Source of the DNA: JARICQ01 sp964428475
GTDB taxonomy: Bacteria > Bacillota > Clostridia > Tissierellales > Tissierellaceae
Assembly: GCA_964428475.1 (NCBI GenBank)
Contig: CAYRYO010000053.1
Location: 1 to 11,952 of the forward strand
DNA length: 11,952 nt
Direction of reading: 5' to 3'
Under the pieces are notes generated by a model. It ran no database searches and was not told the origin of the DNA. It was given only the letters and a program-made list of their open reading frames with translations. Within the stretch, counting starts at the first letter, position 1. The number at the start of each line of letters is the position of its first letter. The position numbers and the translations under genes are program-made. This document shows, one piece after another, positions 1 through 6,244 of this stretch.

Positions 1-2
1 TT

Positions 3-350
3 AAGGGTGTACGGGGAAGAATAAAGGAAAAGACATTTAATAATATAGTATCCTCTCATGAAAATTTACCACAGATGGAATTTATATTTGAAGAAGATGA
101 GATTACCATGAATGTTCCTGAAAAACAACTTTATCTAACTGGTAGCTTCGTAATAGAGGATAATACAATTCTTAAGTTTCAACCAGAGAGAGGGAAGTTT
201 TTAGATATGCCACTTGAAAAGGGAACTATGGATGAATTATTTAAGGATGGAAATTTTATCTTAGATCTTGAGCCACTTATAGGAAATGTAAAGATTAAAT
301 CAGTTAAAATTGAAGATACTTATATTGAACTTATTGTAAATATTTTTTAG
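3..350 (+). CDS. C-terminal part of a probable LmeA/DUF2993-like lipid-binding protein (5' end outside window)
   Basis: The frame is open from the first bases of the window, so the gene begins upstream. The ATG at 75 is internal: it has no ribosome binding site and the frame reads on before it. About 115 residues are visible. They show alternating beta-type segments such as QLYLTGSFVIEDNTILKF, then an acidic helix-like stretch (TMDELFKDGNFILDLEPL), then a final pair of strands (NVKIKSVKIEDTYIELIV). This pattern resembles the end of LmeA/DUF2993 proteins, which bind phospholipid at the cell envelope. That match is from memory of the family's look, not from a search, so the assignment is tentative. 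The signal peptide or membrane anchor would lie outside the window. The stop is 14 bases before ftsE, which suggests co-transcription with ftsEX. Confidence 0.55.
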   Translation, partial: KGVRGRIKEKTFNNIVSSHENLPQMEFIFEEDEITMNVPEKQLYLTGSFVIEDNTILKFQPERGKFLDMPLEKGTMDELFKDGNFILDLEPLIGNVKIKSVKIEDTYIELIVNIF

Positions 351-364
351 AAAGAAGTGATAAT

Positions 365-1039
365 GTGATTCAAGCAAAGAATTTGTCCTTGATATATAAG
401 AATGGAACTGTTGGACTTAAAGATGTAAACCTTCAAATAAATAAGGGGGAAACTGTTTATATAACGGGGCCTAGTGGGTCAGGAAAGACCAGCCTACTCA
501 AATTATTTATGGGGATAGAATATCCTACTAGTGGTAGTTTGAAGGTACTTGGACTTGATATGAAAAAGAGTCAAGACAAGAGTATAAGAGACCTTAGAAA
601 GATGATAGGCCCTATATTTCAGGAATTTAAATTAATTCAGGGAAGAACATCTATGGAAAATGTTATGATGGGCATGAGATTTCTGGGGATGTCAAATAAA
701 GTGATAAAGCAAGAGGCAAATAAGGCCTTGATAAGTGTGGGGCTTGAGCATAAGATGTTTGCACTTGTGGAGAATTTATCTTGGGGAGAGACCCAAAGGG
801 TGGGTATAGCCAGGGCTATAGCTAGGAAACCAGCTCTTATACTTGCAGATGAGCCTACGGGAAATTTAGATATTGAAAATGCAAAAAATATACTTAGTTT
901 ATTGACTGAGGTAAAGCATGAAGATACAGCAGTGGTGATTACCACACATGCTACTCACTTGATAGAGGATATTGAAGAGGGAAAATTTATTTATGTTAGC
1001 GGTGGCAATATAGCTGTTGAAAATAGAGGTGAAGTTTAG
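365..1039 (+). CDS. ftsE: FtsE-like ABC transporter ATP-binding protein
   Basis: This 224-residue ABC ATPase is the usual FtsE length. It is the cytoplasmic motor that pairs with FtsX to drive periplasmic or cell-wall partners at the division site or lateral wall. Visible motifs are Walker A GPSGSGKTS (residues 35-43), Q-loop Gln86 (IFQEFKL), Walker B LILADEP (158-164) with Asp162 and Glu163, and H-loop His195 (TTHAT). The signature is unusual: it reads LSWGETQR (138-145), where FtsE normally has LSGGEQQR, so Trp replaces a Gly and Thr a Gln. The start is GTG at 365 after an AGAAAGAAGTGA-type ribosome binding site. The ATG at 363 is in another frame. The stop abuts the ATG of ftsX with no gap, so the two are almost certainly translationally coupled. 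It could be a divergent FtsEX paralogue rather than the main division copy. Confidence 0.9.
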   Translation: MIQAKNLSLIYKNGTVGLKDVNLQINKGETVYITGPSGSGKTSLLKLFMGIEYPTSGSLKVLGLDMKKSQDKSIRDLRKMIGPIFQEFKLIQGRTSMENVMMGMRFLGMSNKVIKQEANKALISVGLEHKMFALVENLSWGETQRVGIARAIARKPALILADEPTGNLDIENAKNILSLLTEVKHEDTAVVITTHATHLIEDIEEGKFIYVSGGNIAVENRGEV

Positions 1040-1927
1040 ATGAAGACTCTTGTATACAATACAGGGCATTTTTTCAAGGAAGCTAAGACTATATTTAAGG
1101 TTGATTTTGCTTCCAATGTATTTTCTATATTTAGTGTTGGATTTATACTTTTTATACTTTCTATGATCTTTTCCGGCTGGTTTATAAGCACGGATATAGT
1201 TAAAGTGCTTCAAAGTGAGGCTGAGGTAAATGTATATTATAGAGAAGATGCGGAAGAGAGTGAGATAGAAAAGATTAGAAGCAAGATAGGGGATATAGGT
1301 GGAGTAAATGAGGCTTCTATTGTTGGAGAGAAGGAATCCTATGATAGAATGGTAGATATTTTAGGTGAGGAAGCAGATATACTTAGTTTATTTGAGGATA
1401 ATCCATTTACATCTTTTATAGAGGTCAAGATAGATATAGAAAAATCAGAAAGTATATTAAGTGAGATTGAGAGAATAGAAGAGATAAATTATATTAGAGA
1501 TAATAAGGATATAATAGACAAGTTAAAGAGCATTATAACTATACTTACTATTTTAGGGATAATGGTAGTTGGTGCAGTTGGTATTTCAACGGTATTTGTA
1601 ATATCTCATATAATCAGGCAGGGTATATACAATAATAGGGAGCAGATAAGGACATTAAAACTTCTTGGAGCTCCAGATAGTTTCATTGGAATACCATTTG
1701 TACTTGAAGGATTATTTTTAACACTTGGTGGGGGTGTGGTTGCTAGTGTTTTAATAGCTAGTCTATTGCACTTTGGATATGGGCAAATAGGAAAATCTAT
1801 ATTATTTATGCCAATGCCAGCAAGCTCTGAAATAATTCCATATATGTTAATAGGAATAATGTCTATAAGTTTGATTCTTGGGATACTGGGCAGTTTGTTT
1901 GGCCTTAAATCCACCAAGTCTAGCTAG
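1040..1927 (+). CDS. ftsX: FtsX-like permease, cell-division ABC transporter subunit
   Basis: At 295 residues this matches typical Gram-positive FtsX in length and layout. There is a short cytoplasmic N-terminus, TM1 at about 28-49 and a large extracellular domain at about 50-163. The extracellular domain includes VNVYYREDAEESEIEKI and the NPFTSFIEVKI strand. TM2 lies at about 164-190, TM3 at 217-243 and TM4 at 266-288. The cytoplasmic stretch NNREQIRTLKLLGAPDSFI (198-216), between TM2 and TM3, matches the conserved FtsX region that contacts FtsE. FtsX does not transport a known solute. It transmits ATP hydrolysis by FtsE to an extracellular hydrolase or activator bound to its outer domain. 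No such hydrolase (NlpC/P60, M23, PcsB-like) follows here; the next gene is a lipoprotein. The start is ATG directly after the ftsE stop, with AGAGGTGA just upstream inside ftsE. Confidence 0.9.
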   Translation: MKTLVYNTGHFFKEAKTIFKVDFASNVFSIFSVGFILFILSMIFSGWFISTDIVKVLQSEAEVNVYYREDAEESEIEKIRSKIGDIGGVNEASIVGEKESYDRMVDILGEEADILSLFEDNPFTSFIEVKIDIEKSESILSEIERIEEINYIRDNKDIIDKLKSIITILTILGIMVVGAVGISTVFVISHIIRQGIYNNREQIRTLKLLGAPDSFIGIPFVLEGLFLTLGGGVVASVLIASLLHFGYGQIGKSILFMPMPASSEIIPYMLIGIMSISLILGILGSLFGLKSTKSS

Positions 1928-1963
1928 TATATAAAGAAATATAAGAATAAAGGGGAAGATTAG

Positions 1964-2794
1964 ATGTTTAGAAAGCTCGGTATTGTAGCGGTATTATCGC
2001 TGGGACTTATTTTAAATGGGTGTAGCAAGCAAACTGAAGTAGGAACTGGTGTAGAAACTGATCTAGAAAATCAAGTAGAAACAGAAATTAAAAATGAAGA
2101 AAAGCATGAAATAGAAGAAAAAGAGGATATAGACTATTCAAGATATTTGGGTTCATGGGATATTGATGTGGATAATATGTATACATTTACAGCCTTCGAA
2201 ATAGTCTTTGGCAGATCTGCTATAGATATATTTGAGGTAGACGGCAACAAGATAAGTGGGACTATAGTAGCTATTAGCAGTGCACCAAGTTTTAGAATAG
2301 CTGAAGTTGAATTTGAAGGTGAAATCATAGATGATAAATTAACTGCAAGATATGAAGATGAATCCTGGGAATATAGTGGAACTATAAACTTAGAGTTCAA
2401 AGAAGACCATATAATTGCAAATGTCAGCAAAGATGAAATTGCAGAGGATTCTTTTGTTGGCTGGGGAATTATAGAAGGCGAGTATAAGTTTGTAAGACCA
2501 GTAGCTACAGAAATAGTAGAGCTAAATGAGGAAATAAGTGAGGAAATAGAAGCTATGGTACTTACCTTAGAAGACTCATATCCGGAACTGCAAATGCTTT
2601 TAAAGGCTACTGAAGAAGAAAACATATATTATGCCTATGTTGACTGTAAGGCAAATAATCAAGCAGAAGATAGTGATACAATAGGTCAGTATTTGTTAAA
2701 ACTTGAAAAAAACAATGAATATATTATACTTGAAACAATTATTATGGAATATCCATTAGAATTTGATCTGATAAGGGAATTTTTAGATATGTAA
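1964..2794 (+). CDS. Secreted lipoprotein of unknown function
   Basis: The product is 276 residues and its family is not recognised. The N-terminus is a clear lipoprotein signal: MFRKLG, then a hydrophobic stretch, then the lipobox LNGC with Cys20 as the lipidated residue. Residues 21-57 form an acidic, low-complexity linker (repeated Glu, Asn, Thr). Residues 59-175 are rich in predicted beta-strands (YLGSWDIDVDN, SGTIVAIS, AEVEFEGEIIDDKLTARY, EYSGTINLEF, HIIANVS). This suggests a small beta-barrel or lipocalin-like domain, but that is inference. Residues 183-276 look like a second mixed domain with one cysteine (Cys228). The gene starts 36 bases after ftsX with a good AAGGGGAAGA ribosome binding site. 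It is the last gene of the lmeA-like/ftsEX operon, so it may be an extracellular partner of FtsX. It ends about 40 bases before the convergent terminator hairpin. Confidence 0.85.
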   Translation: MFRKLGIVAVLSLGLILNGCSKQTEVGTGVETDLENQVETEIKNEEKHEIEEKEDIDYSRYLGSWDIDVDNMYTFTAFEIVFGRSAIDIFEVDGNKISGTIVAISSAPSFRIAEVEFEGEIIDDKLTARYEDESWEYSGTINLEFKEDHIIANVSKDEIAEDSFVGWGIIEGEYKFVRPVATEIVELNEEISEEIEAMVLTLEDSYPELQMLLKATEEENIYYAYVDCKANNQAEDSDTIGQYLLKLEKNNEYIILETIIMEYPLEFDLIREFLDM

Positions 2795-2836
2795 GTGTTC
2801 AATAAACTGTGAATTAAAGATTAGTTTGTAAAAATA

Positions 2837-2878
2837 AAAGCTGTAGCGATAAAGATTAAAATCTTTGGCTACAGCTTT
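2837..2878. terminator. Rho-independent terminator hairpin between convergent genes
   Basis: The outer stem is 11 perfect base pairs, AAAGCTGTAGC (2837-2847) with GCTACAGCTTT (2868-2878). An inner stem AAAGAT/ATCTTT (2851-2856 with 2861-2866) closes a TAAA loop. Read on the minus strand, the stem is followed by a T-rich run (TTTTATTTTT), so it is canonical for the M20 peptidase transcript. On the plus strand only the CTTT end of the stem gives U residues, so termination of the lipoprotein mRNA would be weaker. Confidence 0.8.
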
Positions 2879-2950
2879 AAGTATGATTATGAAAATTGAA
2901 TTGCTATAAAACATAAGGGCTATTTTATTTTTTAATAGTTTAATTAATAT

Positions 2951-3916
2951 CTACACGCTTTCAATTATAGCTACAACCAGCTCAGTAGATTTAACCAAAT
3001 CATCAACTGTTATATACTCGTCTATGCTGTGTGCATTAGTCATTCCAATATCTAAGGTTACGGCGTTTATATCCTTACTATTAAATATATTTGTATCAGA
3101 TCCACCGCCTGTAGAACCAGGATTGTAAACTGCGCCAATCTTTTCTATAGCCTTTTTAGAGATTTCAATAACTTTGTTGTTCTCGTCTACTGAAAAGGGA
3201 GGGTATACATTTTCTACTTCTATTTCTACTTTAGAATCAAATTCTTTTCCAGCCATGGATAGAGTATATACCATGTGTTTTACTTGTTTATTTAATTTTT
3301 CAGCATCAAGGCTTCTAGCCTCAAATTCAGCTTCAGCATAGTCTGCTACTATATTGCTAGCCATACCACCTTTGATAGTCCCTACATTTGCTGTGGTTTC
3401 TTCATCTATTCTAAGAAGNNNNNNNNNNNNNNNNNNNNNNNNNNNNNNNNNNNNNNNNNNNNNNNNNNNNNNNNNNNNNNNNNNNNNNNNNNNNNNNNNN
3501 NNNNNNNNNNNNNNNNNNACTACTTCGATATTTCCATGAGAGATATTGTTTTCCTTGATATATCTTATTCCCTCAAGTATTGCAACTATCCCTGCCTTAT
3601 CGTCAGCTGAGAGTATTGTATTTCCTTTAGATTTAATGATTCCATCTTCTATAATAGCTTCTATATCTTTACATGGAGTAACTGTATCCATATGAGCACA
3701 GAACATAATGGGTTCTACGTCTTTATCTCCCTTGAGATGGGCTATCAGGTTTCCAGTATTAGATCCTGCCTTTTTACCTGCATCATCGACATATACAGTA
3801 AAATCTAAATCCTCTAATTCATTTTTTAAGACTTCAGCAAATTCAGCTTCCTCGTAGCTTGGACTGTAAATCTTAACATAATCTAAAAATTTATTTACTA
3901 TTCTATCCTTATTCAT
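2951..3916 (-). CDS. PepT-like M20 family metallopeptidase (interrupted by an assembly gap)
   Basis: A zinc-dependent exopeptidase of the M20 family, PepT-like branch, probably a cytoplasmic di- or tripeptidase. The N-terminal half shows the first metal site FCAHMDTVTP (His75, catalytic Asp77) and the bridging-metal motif LSADDKAG (Asp105). The C-terminal half shows the lid-domain stretch RIDEETTANVGTIKGGMASNIVADYAEAEFEARS, then STGGGSDTNIFN and NAHSIDEYI, whose His is the last metal ligand. The middle, which should carry the EEGG catalytic glutamate, is lost in the N run at 3419-3518. With 100 N counted the protein is 321 residues; relatives are about 370, so some 45-50 more residues are probably missing. 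The start is ATG at 3916, five bases after GGAGG (3922-3926). The upstream in-frame TTG at 3928 overlaps that site and is rejected. It lies 18 bases downstream of the arginase gene, in the same operon. Confidence 0.88.
   Translation of the reverse strand: MNKDRIVNKFLDYVKIYSPSYEEAEFAEVLKNELEDLDFTVYVDDAGKKAGSNTGNLIAHLKGDKDVEPIMFCAHMDTVTPCKDIEAIIEDGIIKSKGNTILSADDKAGIVAILEGIRYIKENNISHGNIEVXXXXXXXXXXXXXXXXXXXXXXXXXXXXXXXXXXLLRIDEETTANVGTIKGGMASNIVADYAEAEFEARSLDAEKLNKQVKHMVYTLSMAGKEFDSKVEIEVENVYPPFSVDENNKVIEISKKAIEKIGAVYNPGSTGGGSDTNIFNSKDINAVTLDIGMTNAHSIDEYITVDDLVKSTELVVAIIESV
3419..3518. other. Assembly gap of 100 N inside the M20 peptidase gene
   Basis: This run of exactly 100 N is the conventional placeholder for a gap of unknown size. 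The reading frame happens to agree on both sides. Comparison with the usual M20 PepT-like length suggests that about 240 bases, not 100, are missing. If the gene is intact, the true length leaves remainder 1 when divided by 3. Confidence 0.95.
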
Positions 3917-3921
3917 AATTA

Positions 3922-3926
3922 CCTCC
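3922..3926 (-). promoter_or_regulatory. Ribosome binding site fixing the M20 peptidase start
   Basis: GGAGG on the minus strand lies five bases before ATG 3916. It excludes the TTG at 3928 as the start because that codon overlaps this site. Confidence 0.85.
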
Positions 3927-3934
3927 AATTAGTT

Positions 3935-4834
3935 TTAAAGTTTCTTAAATATATGATCTAAAATTCTCATGCAAACTTTAGAAGTTCTCATGTCTTCGTG
4001 GTCTATTTGTGGATTGAGTTCTACAAAATCCATTGATGTTACAAATTTTTCTCCTAAAAATCTAGTAAAGATAAGTTTTGTTTCTTCTATATTAAATCCA
4101 TCTTTTACAGGAGTTCCAGTTCCTGGAACCAAGCTAGAATCCATGGCATCTATATCAAAGCTCAGGTGTACCCCGTCTACATCTGAATTTCTAATTTCTT
4201 TTATTACTTTGTCTATTACTGTTTCAAGTCCCATTTGTCTTACTTTGTCCATTGTATAGAGTTCTAAATCTAGTTTTTTAGCTAATTCAAATTCACCTGG
4301 GTCTATATCTCTTCCGCCAATGTGATATACATTTTTAGAATCTACTTTTTGACCTTGGAAATATAGGTCAGTAAGTATAGGATGCCCTACATTCATAGAA
4401 ACTGCAAGTGGCATTCCGTGAATATTACCAGATGGTGAAGTATCACCGCTATTTATATCCGCATGTGCGTCAATCCATATGACAGCTAATTTTTTCTTGT
4501 ACTTACTAGCCCCAGCTATACTACCAATAGCTATAGAATGATCTCCACCAATTATAAGTGGGAACTTATTTGCTTTTAGACTAGAGTATACATTATTTGC
4601 TAGATTTTCATTTACCATTGCTACGGTATTTAGATACTTTAATTGAGGATGATCTAGGTATTTATTAACTGCAGGAATATTAGGAACAAAGACATTTCCC
4701 ATATCATATACTTTGTGTCCATGATTATTTGCAAAATCTATAATCCCTTCAGTTCTAAGCCTATCAGGTCCTAGTTCTACACCATCTTTATCACAACCGT
4801 ACTTAAAAGGTACGCCTATTAAATTTATATCCAT
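3935..4834 (-). CDS. rocF: Arginase
   Basis: Hydrolyses L-arginine to ornithine and urea with a binuclear manganese centre, in the cytoplasm. The 299 residues match Bacillus-type arginase length. Metal ligands are visible as GGDHS (His99), IDAHADIN (Asp122, His124, Asp126) and SFDIDAMD (Asp227, Asp229). The substrate loop SPSGNIHGMPL (133-143) is characteristic of arginase rather than agmatinase, and MDFVELNP (268-275) supplies the substrate-binding Glu272. VPGTGTPV (236-243) is the usual family signature. The start is ATG at 4834 after a strong AGGAGGAG site. A longer frame to 4876 would begin upstream of the predicted transcription start at about 4868 and has no ribosome binding site. It is the first gene of a two-gene operon with the M20 peptidase, which suggests coupled peptide breakdown and arginine use. 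Agmatinase or a related ureohydrolase is the alternative, but less likely. Confidence 0.92.
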   Translation of the reverse strand: MDINLIGVPFKYGCDKDGVELGPDRLRTEGIIDFANNHGHKVYDMGNVFVPNIPAVNKYLDHPQLKYLNTVAMVNENLANNVYSSLKANKFPLIIGGDHSIAIGSIAGASKYKKKLAVIWIDAHADINSGDTSPSGNIHGMPLAVSMNVGHPILTDLYFQGQKVDSKNVYHIGGRDIDPGEFELAKKLDLELYTMDKVRQMGLETVIDKVIKEIRNSDVDGVHLSFDIDAMDSSLVPGTGTPVKDGFNIEETKLIFTRFLGEKFVTSMDFVELNPQIDHEDMRTSKVCMRILDHIFKKL

Positions 4835-4838
4835 TTTT

Positions 4839-4846
4839 CTCCTCCT
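4839..4846 (-). promoter_or_regulatory. Strong ribosome binding site of the arginase gene
   Basis: AGGAGGAG lies directly before the AAAA-ATG start at 4834 on the minus strand. It decides the start against the longer frame ending at 4876. Confidence 0.88.
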
Positions 4847-4874
4847 AGAATGCTTGATAATATCTAATACAGTC

Positions 4875-4903
4875 ATTATACCATTAAATCAAGAGTTTGT
4901 TAA
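4875..4903 (-). promoter_or_regulatory. Sigma-A promoter of the arginase-peptidase operon
   Basis: On the minus strand: -35 TTAACA (4898-4903, 5 of 6 to consensus), a 17-base spacer, and -10 TATAAT (4875-4880, perfect) preceded by TGG, an extended -10. The predicted transcription start is near 4868, giving a leader of about 34 bases that contains the ribosome binding site. Confidence 0.8.
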
Positions 4904-4966
4904 TTAATATTCAATGCTTTGAAATATACAGAATATAGGGAATATATAGGAAACATAGAGTAAATA

Positions 4967-4995
4967 TAGACATTTAACATTTCCTATGATAAATT
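4967..4995 (+). promoter_or_regulatory. Possible sigma-A promoter of the RNase H gene
   Basis: TAGACA (4967-4972, 5 of 6 to TTGACA), a 17-base spacer, and TAAATT (4990-4995, 4 of 6 to TATAAT). The start codon is at 5024. This is a weak match in very AT-rich sequence. Confidence 0.35.
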
Positions 4996-5023
4996 AAAGT
5001 AAATATAAACTAGAGGTGGAAAA

Positions 5024-5677
5024 ATGGCTAAATATTATTATGCGGTGAAAGAAGGTAAAATGCCTGGGGTATATAAGACCTGGGCAGAATGTGAAAGGCA
5101 AGTAAAAGGATATAGTGGTGCAATATATAAGAAATTTCCTACATATGAAGAGGCCTTTGCATTTACAAATCCAAGTGAGCTTATTGTTAAGAGGATTAGT
5201 GGTTTAGGCAGTCAAGATGATATAAAAGAAGATAAACTAATTCAACAAATAGATTTAAAAGCAAATGAGGCAATAGCATATGTAGATGGTAGTTTTGATC
5301 TTACTAAATTCACATATAGCTATGGAGTGGTATTGATTACTAAAGACGGTAAAGAAACTTATAGTGGTAGGGATGATGATATGGAACTTGCTCAGATGAG
5401 AAATGTATCTGGGGAGTTAAAAGCTGCAATGCTAGCTATGGAAATTGCATTAAAAGAAAAGAAAGATACCCTATATCTTCATTTTGATTACACAGGAATA
5501 AGAGATTGGGCACAAGGGAATTGGAAAACCAATAAAGATGGAACTAAAAGATACAAAAGATTTTACGATAGTGTAAAAGATAAACTAGATGTGAAATTCA
5601 TAAAGGTAAAGGCTCATAGTGGAGTGGAATACAATGAAGAAGCAGATAGATTAGCAAAGGAAGCAATGATGGAGTAA
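5024..5677 (+). CDS. rnhA: Ribonuclease H with N-terminal viroplasmin (hybrid-binding) domain
   Basis: Cleaves the RNA strand of RNA-DNA hybrids, in R-loop removal and primer clearance. Residues 1-52 form the small viroplasmin/RNase HI N-terminal domain (KYYYAVKEGKMPGVYKTWAEC, GAIYKKFPTYEEAFAF) that binds RNA-DNA hybrids. A linker of about 30 residues follows. The RNase H fold then runs from about 82 to 217. The catalytic carboxylates are visible: Asp88 (AYVDGS), Glu131 (SGELKAA), Asp155 (HFDYTG) and Asp208 (EEADRLAKEA), plus His198 (KAHSG) in the usual flexible-loop position. All key residues are present, so it should be active. The 217-residue length is normal for this two-domain type. AGAGGTGG upstream of ATG 5024 is a good ribosome binding site. 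The gene stands alone: divergent from arginase and convergent with the dCMP deaminase. Confidence 0.9.
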   Translation: MAKYYYAVKEGKMPGVYKTWAECERQVKGYSGAIYKKFPTYEEAFAFTNPSELIVKRISGLGSQDDIKEDKLIQQIDLKANEAIAYVDGSFDLTKFTYSYGVVLITKDGKETYSGRDDDMELAQMRNVSGELKAAMLAMEIALKEKKDTLYLHFDYTGIRDWAQGNWKTNKDGTKRYKRFYDSVKDKLDVKFIKVKAHSGVEYNEEADRLAKEAMME

Positions 5678-5700
5678 GGGGACAAGAAACATGTCCCCTT
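5676..5700. terminator. Palindrome between RNase H and dCMP deaminase, possible terminator or REP-like element
   Basis: Perfect 9-bp arms AAGGGGACA (5676-5684) and TGTCCCCTT (5692-5700) enclose a 7-base loop. The left arm overlaps the RNase H stop codon. Only a short T-rich stretch (TTGTCTTT) follows on the plus strand and none on the minus strand, so it is a mediocre intrinsic terminator. The GGGGACA...TGTCCCC form recalls dispersed palindromes seen in Clostridia, but that is from memory. Confidence 0.6.
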
Positions 5701-5704
5701 GTCT

Positions 5705-6127
5705 TTAAACCTTTTCATGACCAACATTATTATTAAGCAGAAGTTCTACTGCGTATTCATCTATTCTATATTCATTTTTATAGTAGATGTATTTTATGCC
5801 GGCTTGAATAAGAGCCTTGGTGCAGTTTAAACAGGGAAAATGTGTTACATAGGCAGTGCAATTTTTTACAGAAATACCTTCTTTTGCACAGTAGAGTAGT
5901 GCATTCATTTCAGCATGAATAGTGGCTATACAGTGTCCATCCCTCATAGTATGTCCTACATCGTCACAATGGGGATTGCCTGATACTGAACCATTGTATC
6001 CACTTGATACTATCCTATTGTCATCATTTACAAGTATACATCCAACTAGTGCCCTGTCACATGTAGATCTGCTAGCAACTAGTTCAGTTATTTCCATAAA
6101 ATATTCTTTCCAAGATTTTCTACTCAT
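5705..6127 (-). CDS. dCMP deaminase / ComEB-like cytidylate deaminase
   Basis: A zinc-dependent deaminase of the cytidine/deoxycytidylate family, expected to convert dCMP to dUMP to supply thymidylate synthesis. The 140 residues contain the catalytic zinc motif HAEMNA (His71, Glu73) and PCLNC (Cys99, Cys102). The deoxycytidylate-type features GYNGSVSGNPHCDD (43-56) and CDRALVGC (23-30) are also present. The GYNG...HC stretch favours dCMP over free cytidine or tRNA adenosine as substrate. Its length is that of the stand-alone enzymes and shorter than Bacillus ComEB as I remember it. The start ATG 6127 follows AGGGGGC at a suitable distance. It is monocistronic, with its own extended -10 promoter, and divergent from the sigma-54 regulator gene. 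Confidence 0.9.
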   Translation of the reverse strand: MSRKSWKEYFMEITELVASRSTCDRALVGCILVNDDNRIVSSGYNGSVSGNPHCDDVGHTMRDGHCIATIHAEMNALLYCAKEGISVKNCTAYVTHFPCLNCTKALIQAGIKYIYYKNEYRIDEYAVELLLNNNVGHEKV

Positions 6128-6159
6128 CTATATGCCCCCTATCAATCTATTTTCATAAT

Positions 6160-6188
6160 ATTATAACATAATAATACACATCTCTAAA
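6160..6188 (-). promoter_or_regulatory. Sigma-A promoter of the dCMP deaminase gene
   Basis: On the minus strand: -35 TTTAGA (6183-6188, 4 of 6), a 17-base spacer, and -10 TATAAT (6160-6165, perfect) with TGT in front (extended -10). The predicted transcript starts near 6153, leaving a leader of about 26 bases. Confidence 0.65.
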
Positions 6189-6232
6189 ATATTATTTCAT
6201 AAATGATAGAAGTATATTATACTAGATATAAT

Positions 6233-6236
6233 GGAG
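6233..6236 (+). promoter_or_regulatory. Ribosome binding site fixing the regulator start
   Basis: GGAG lies eight bases before ATG 6245. The alternative in-frame ATG at 6203 has no purine-rich site upstream, so 6245 is preferred. A -10-like TATACT at 6218-6223 lacks a convincing -35. Confidence 0.65.
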
Positions 6237-6244
6237 ATGATTAT

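Noticed and set aside
899..1213. Antisense frame across the ftsE-ftsX junction
   Set aside because: Lies opposite two conserved genes, has no recognisable domain and no start signal.
2134..2625. 163-residue antisense frame opposite the lipoprotein gene
   Set aside because: Serine-rich low-complexity translation, no ribosome binding site, and fully overlapped by a well-supported gene; a shadow frame.
4835..4876. Longer arginase N-terminus (14 extra residues)
   Set aside because: The predicted transcription start is at about 4868, inside this stretch, and the AGGAGGAG site points to ATG 4834.
4921..4955. Short GAATATAGG-type direct repeats upstream of RNase H
   Set aside because: Imperfect and short in very AT-rich sequence; no palindrome or conserved spacing to support an operator.
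6227..6232. TATAAT as the -10 of the regulator gene
   Set aside because: Its transcript would begin about six bases before ATG 6245, after the ribosome binding site, and no -35 is present at a proper distance.
6203..6244. Longer N-terminus of the sigma-54 regulator from ATG 6203
   Set aside because: No ribosome binding site upstream, whereas GGAG is well placed for ATG 6245. Not fully excluded.
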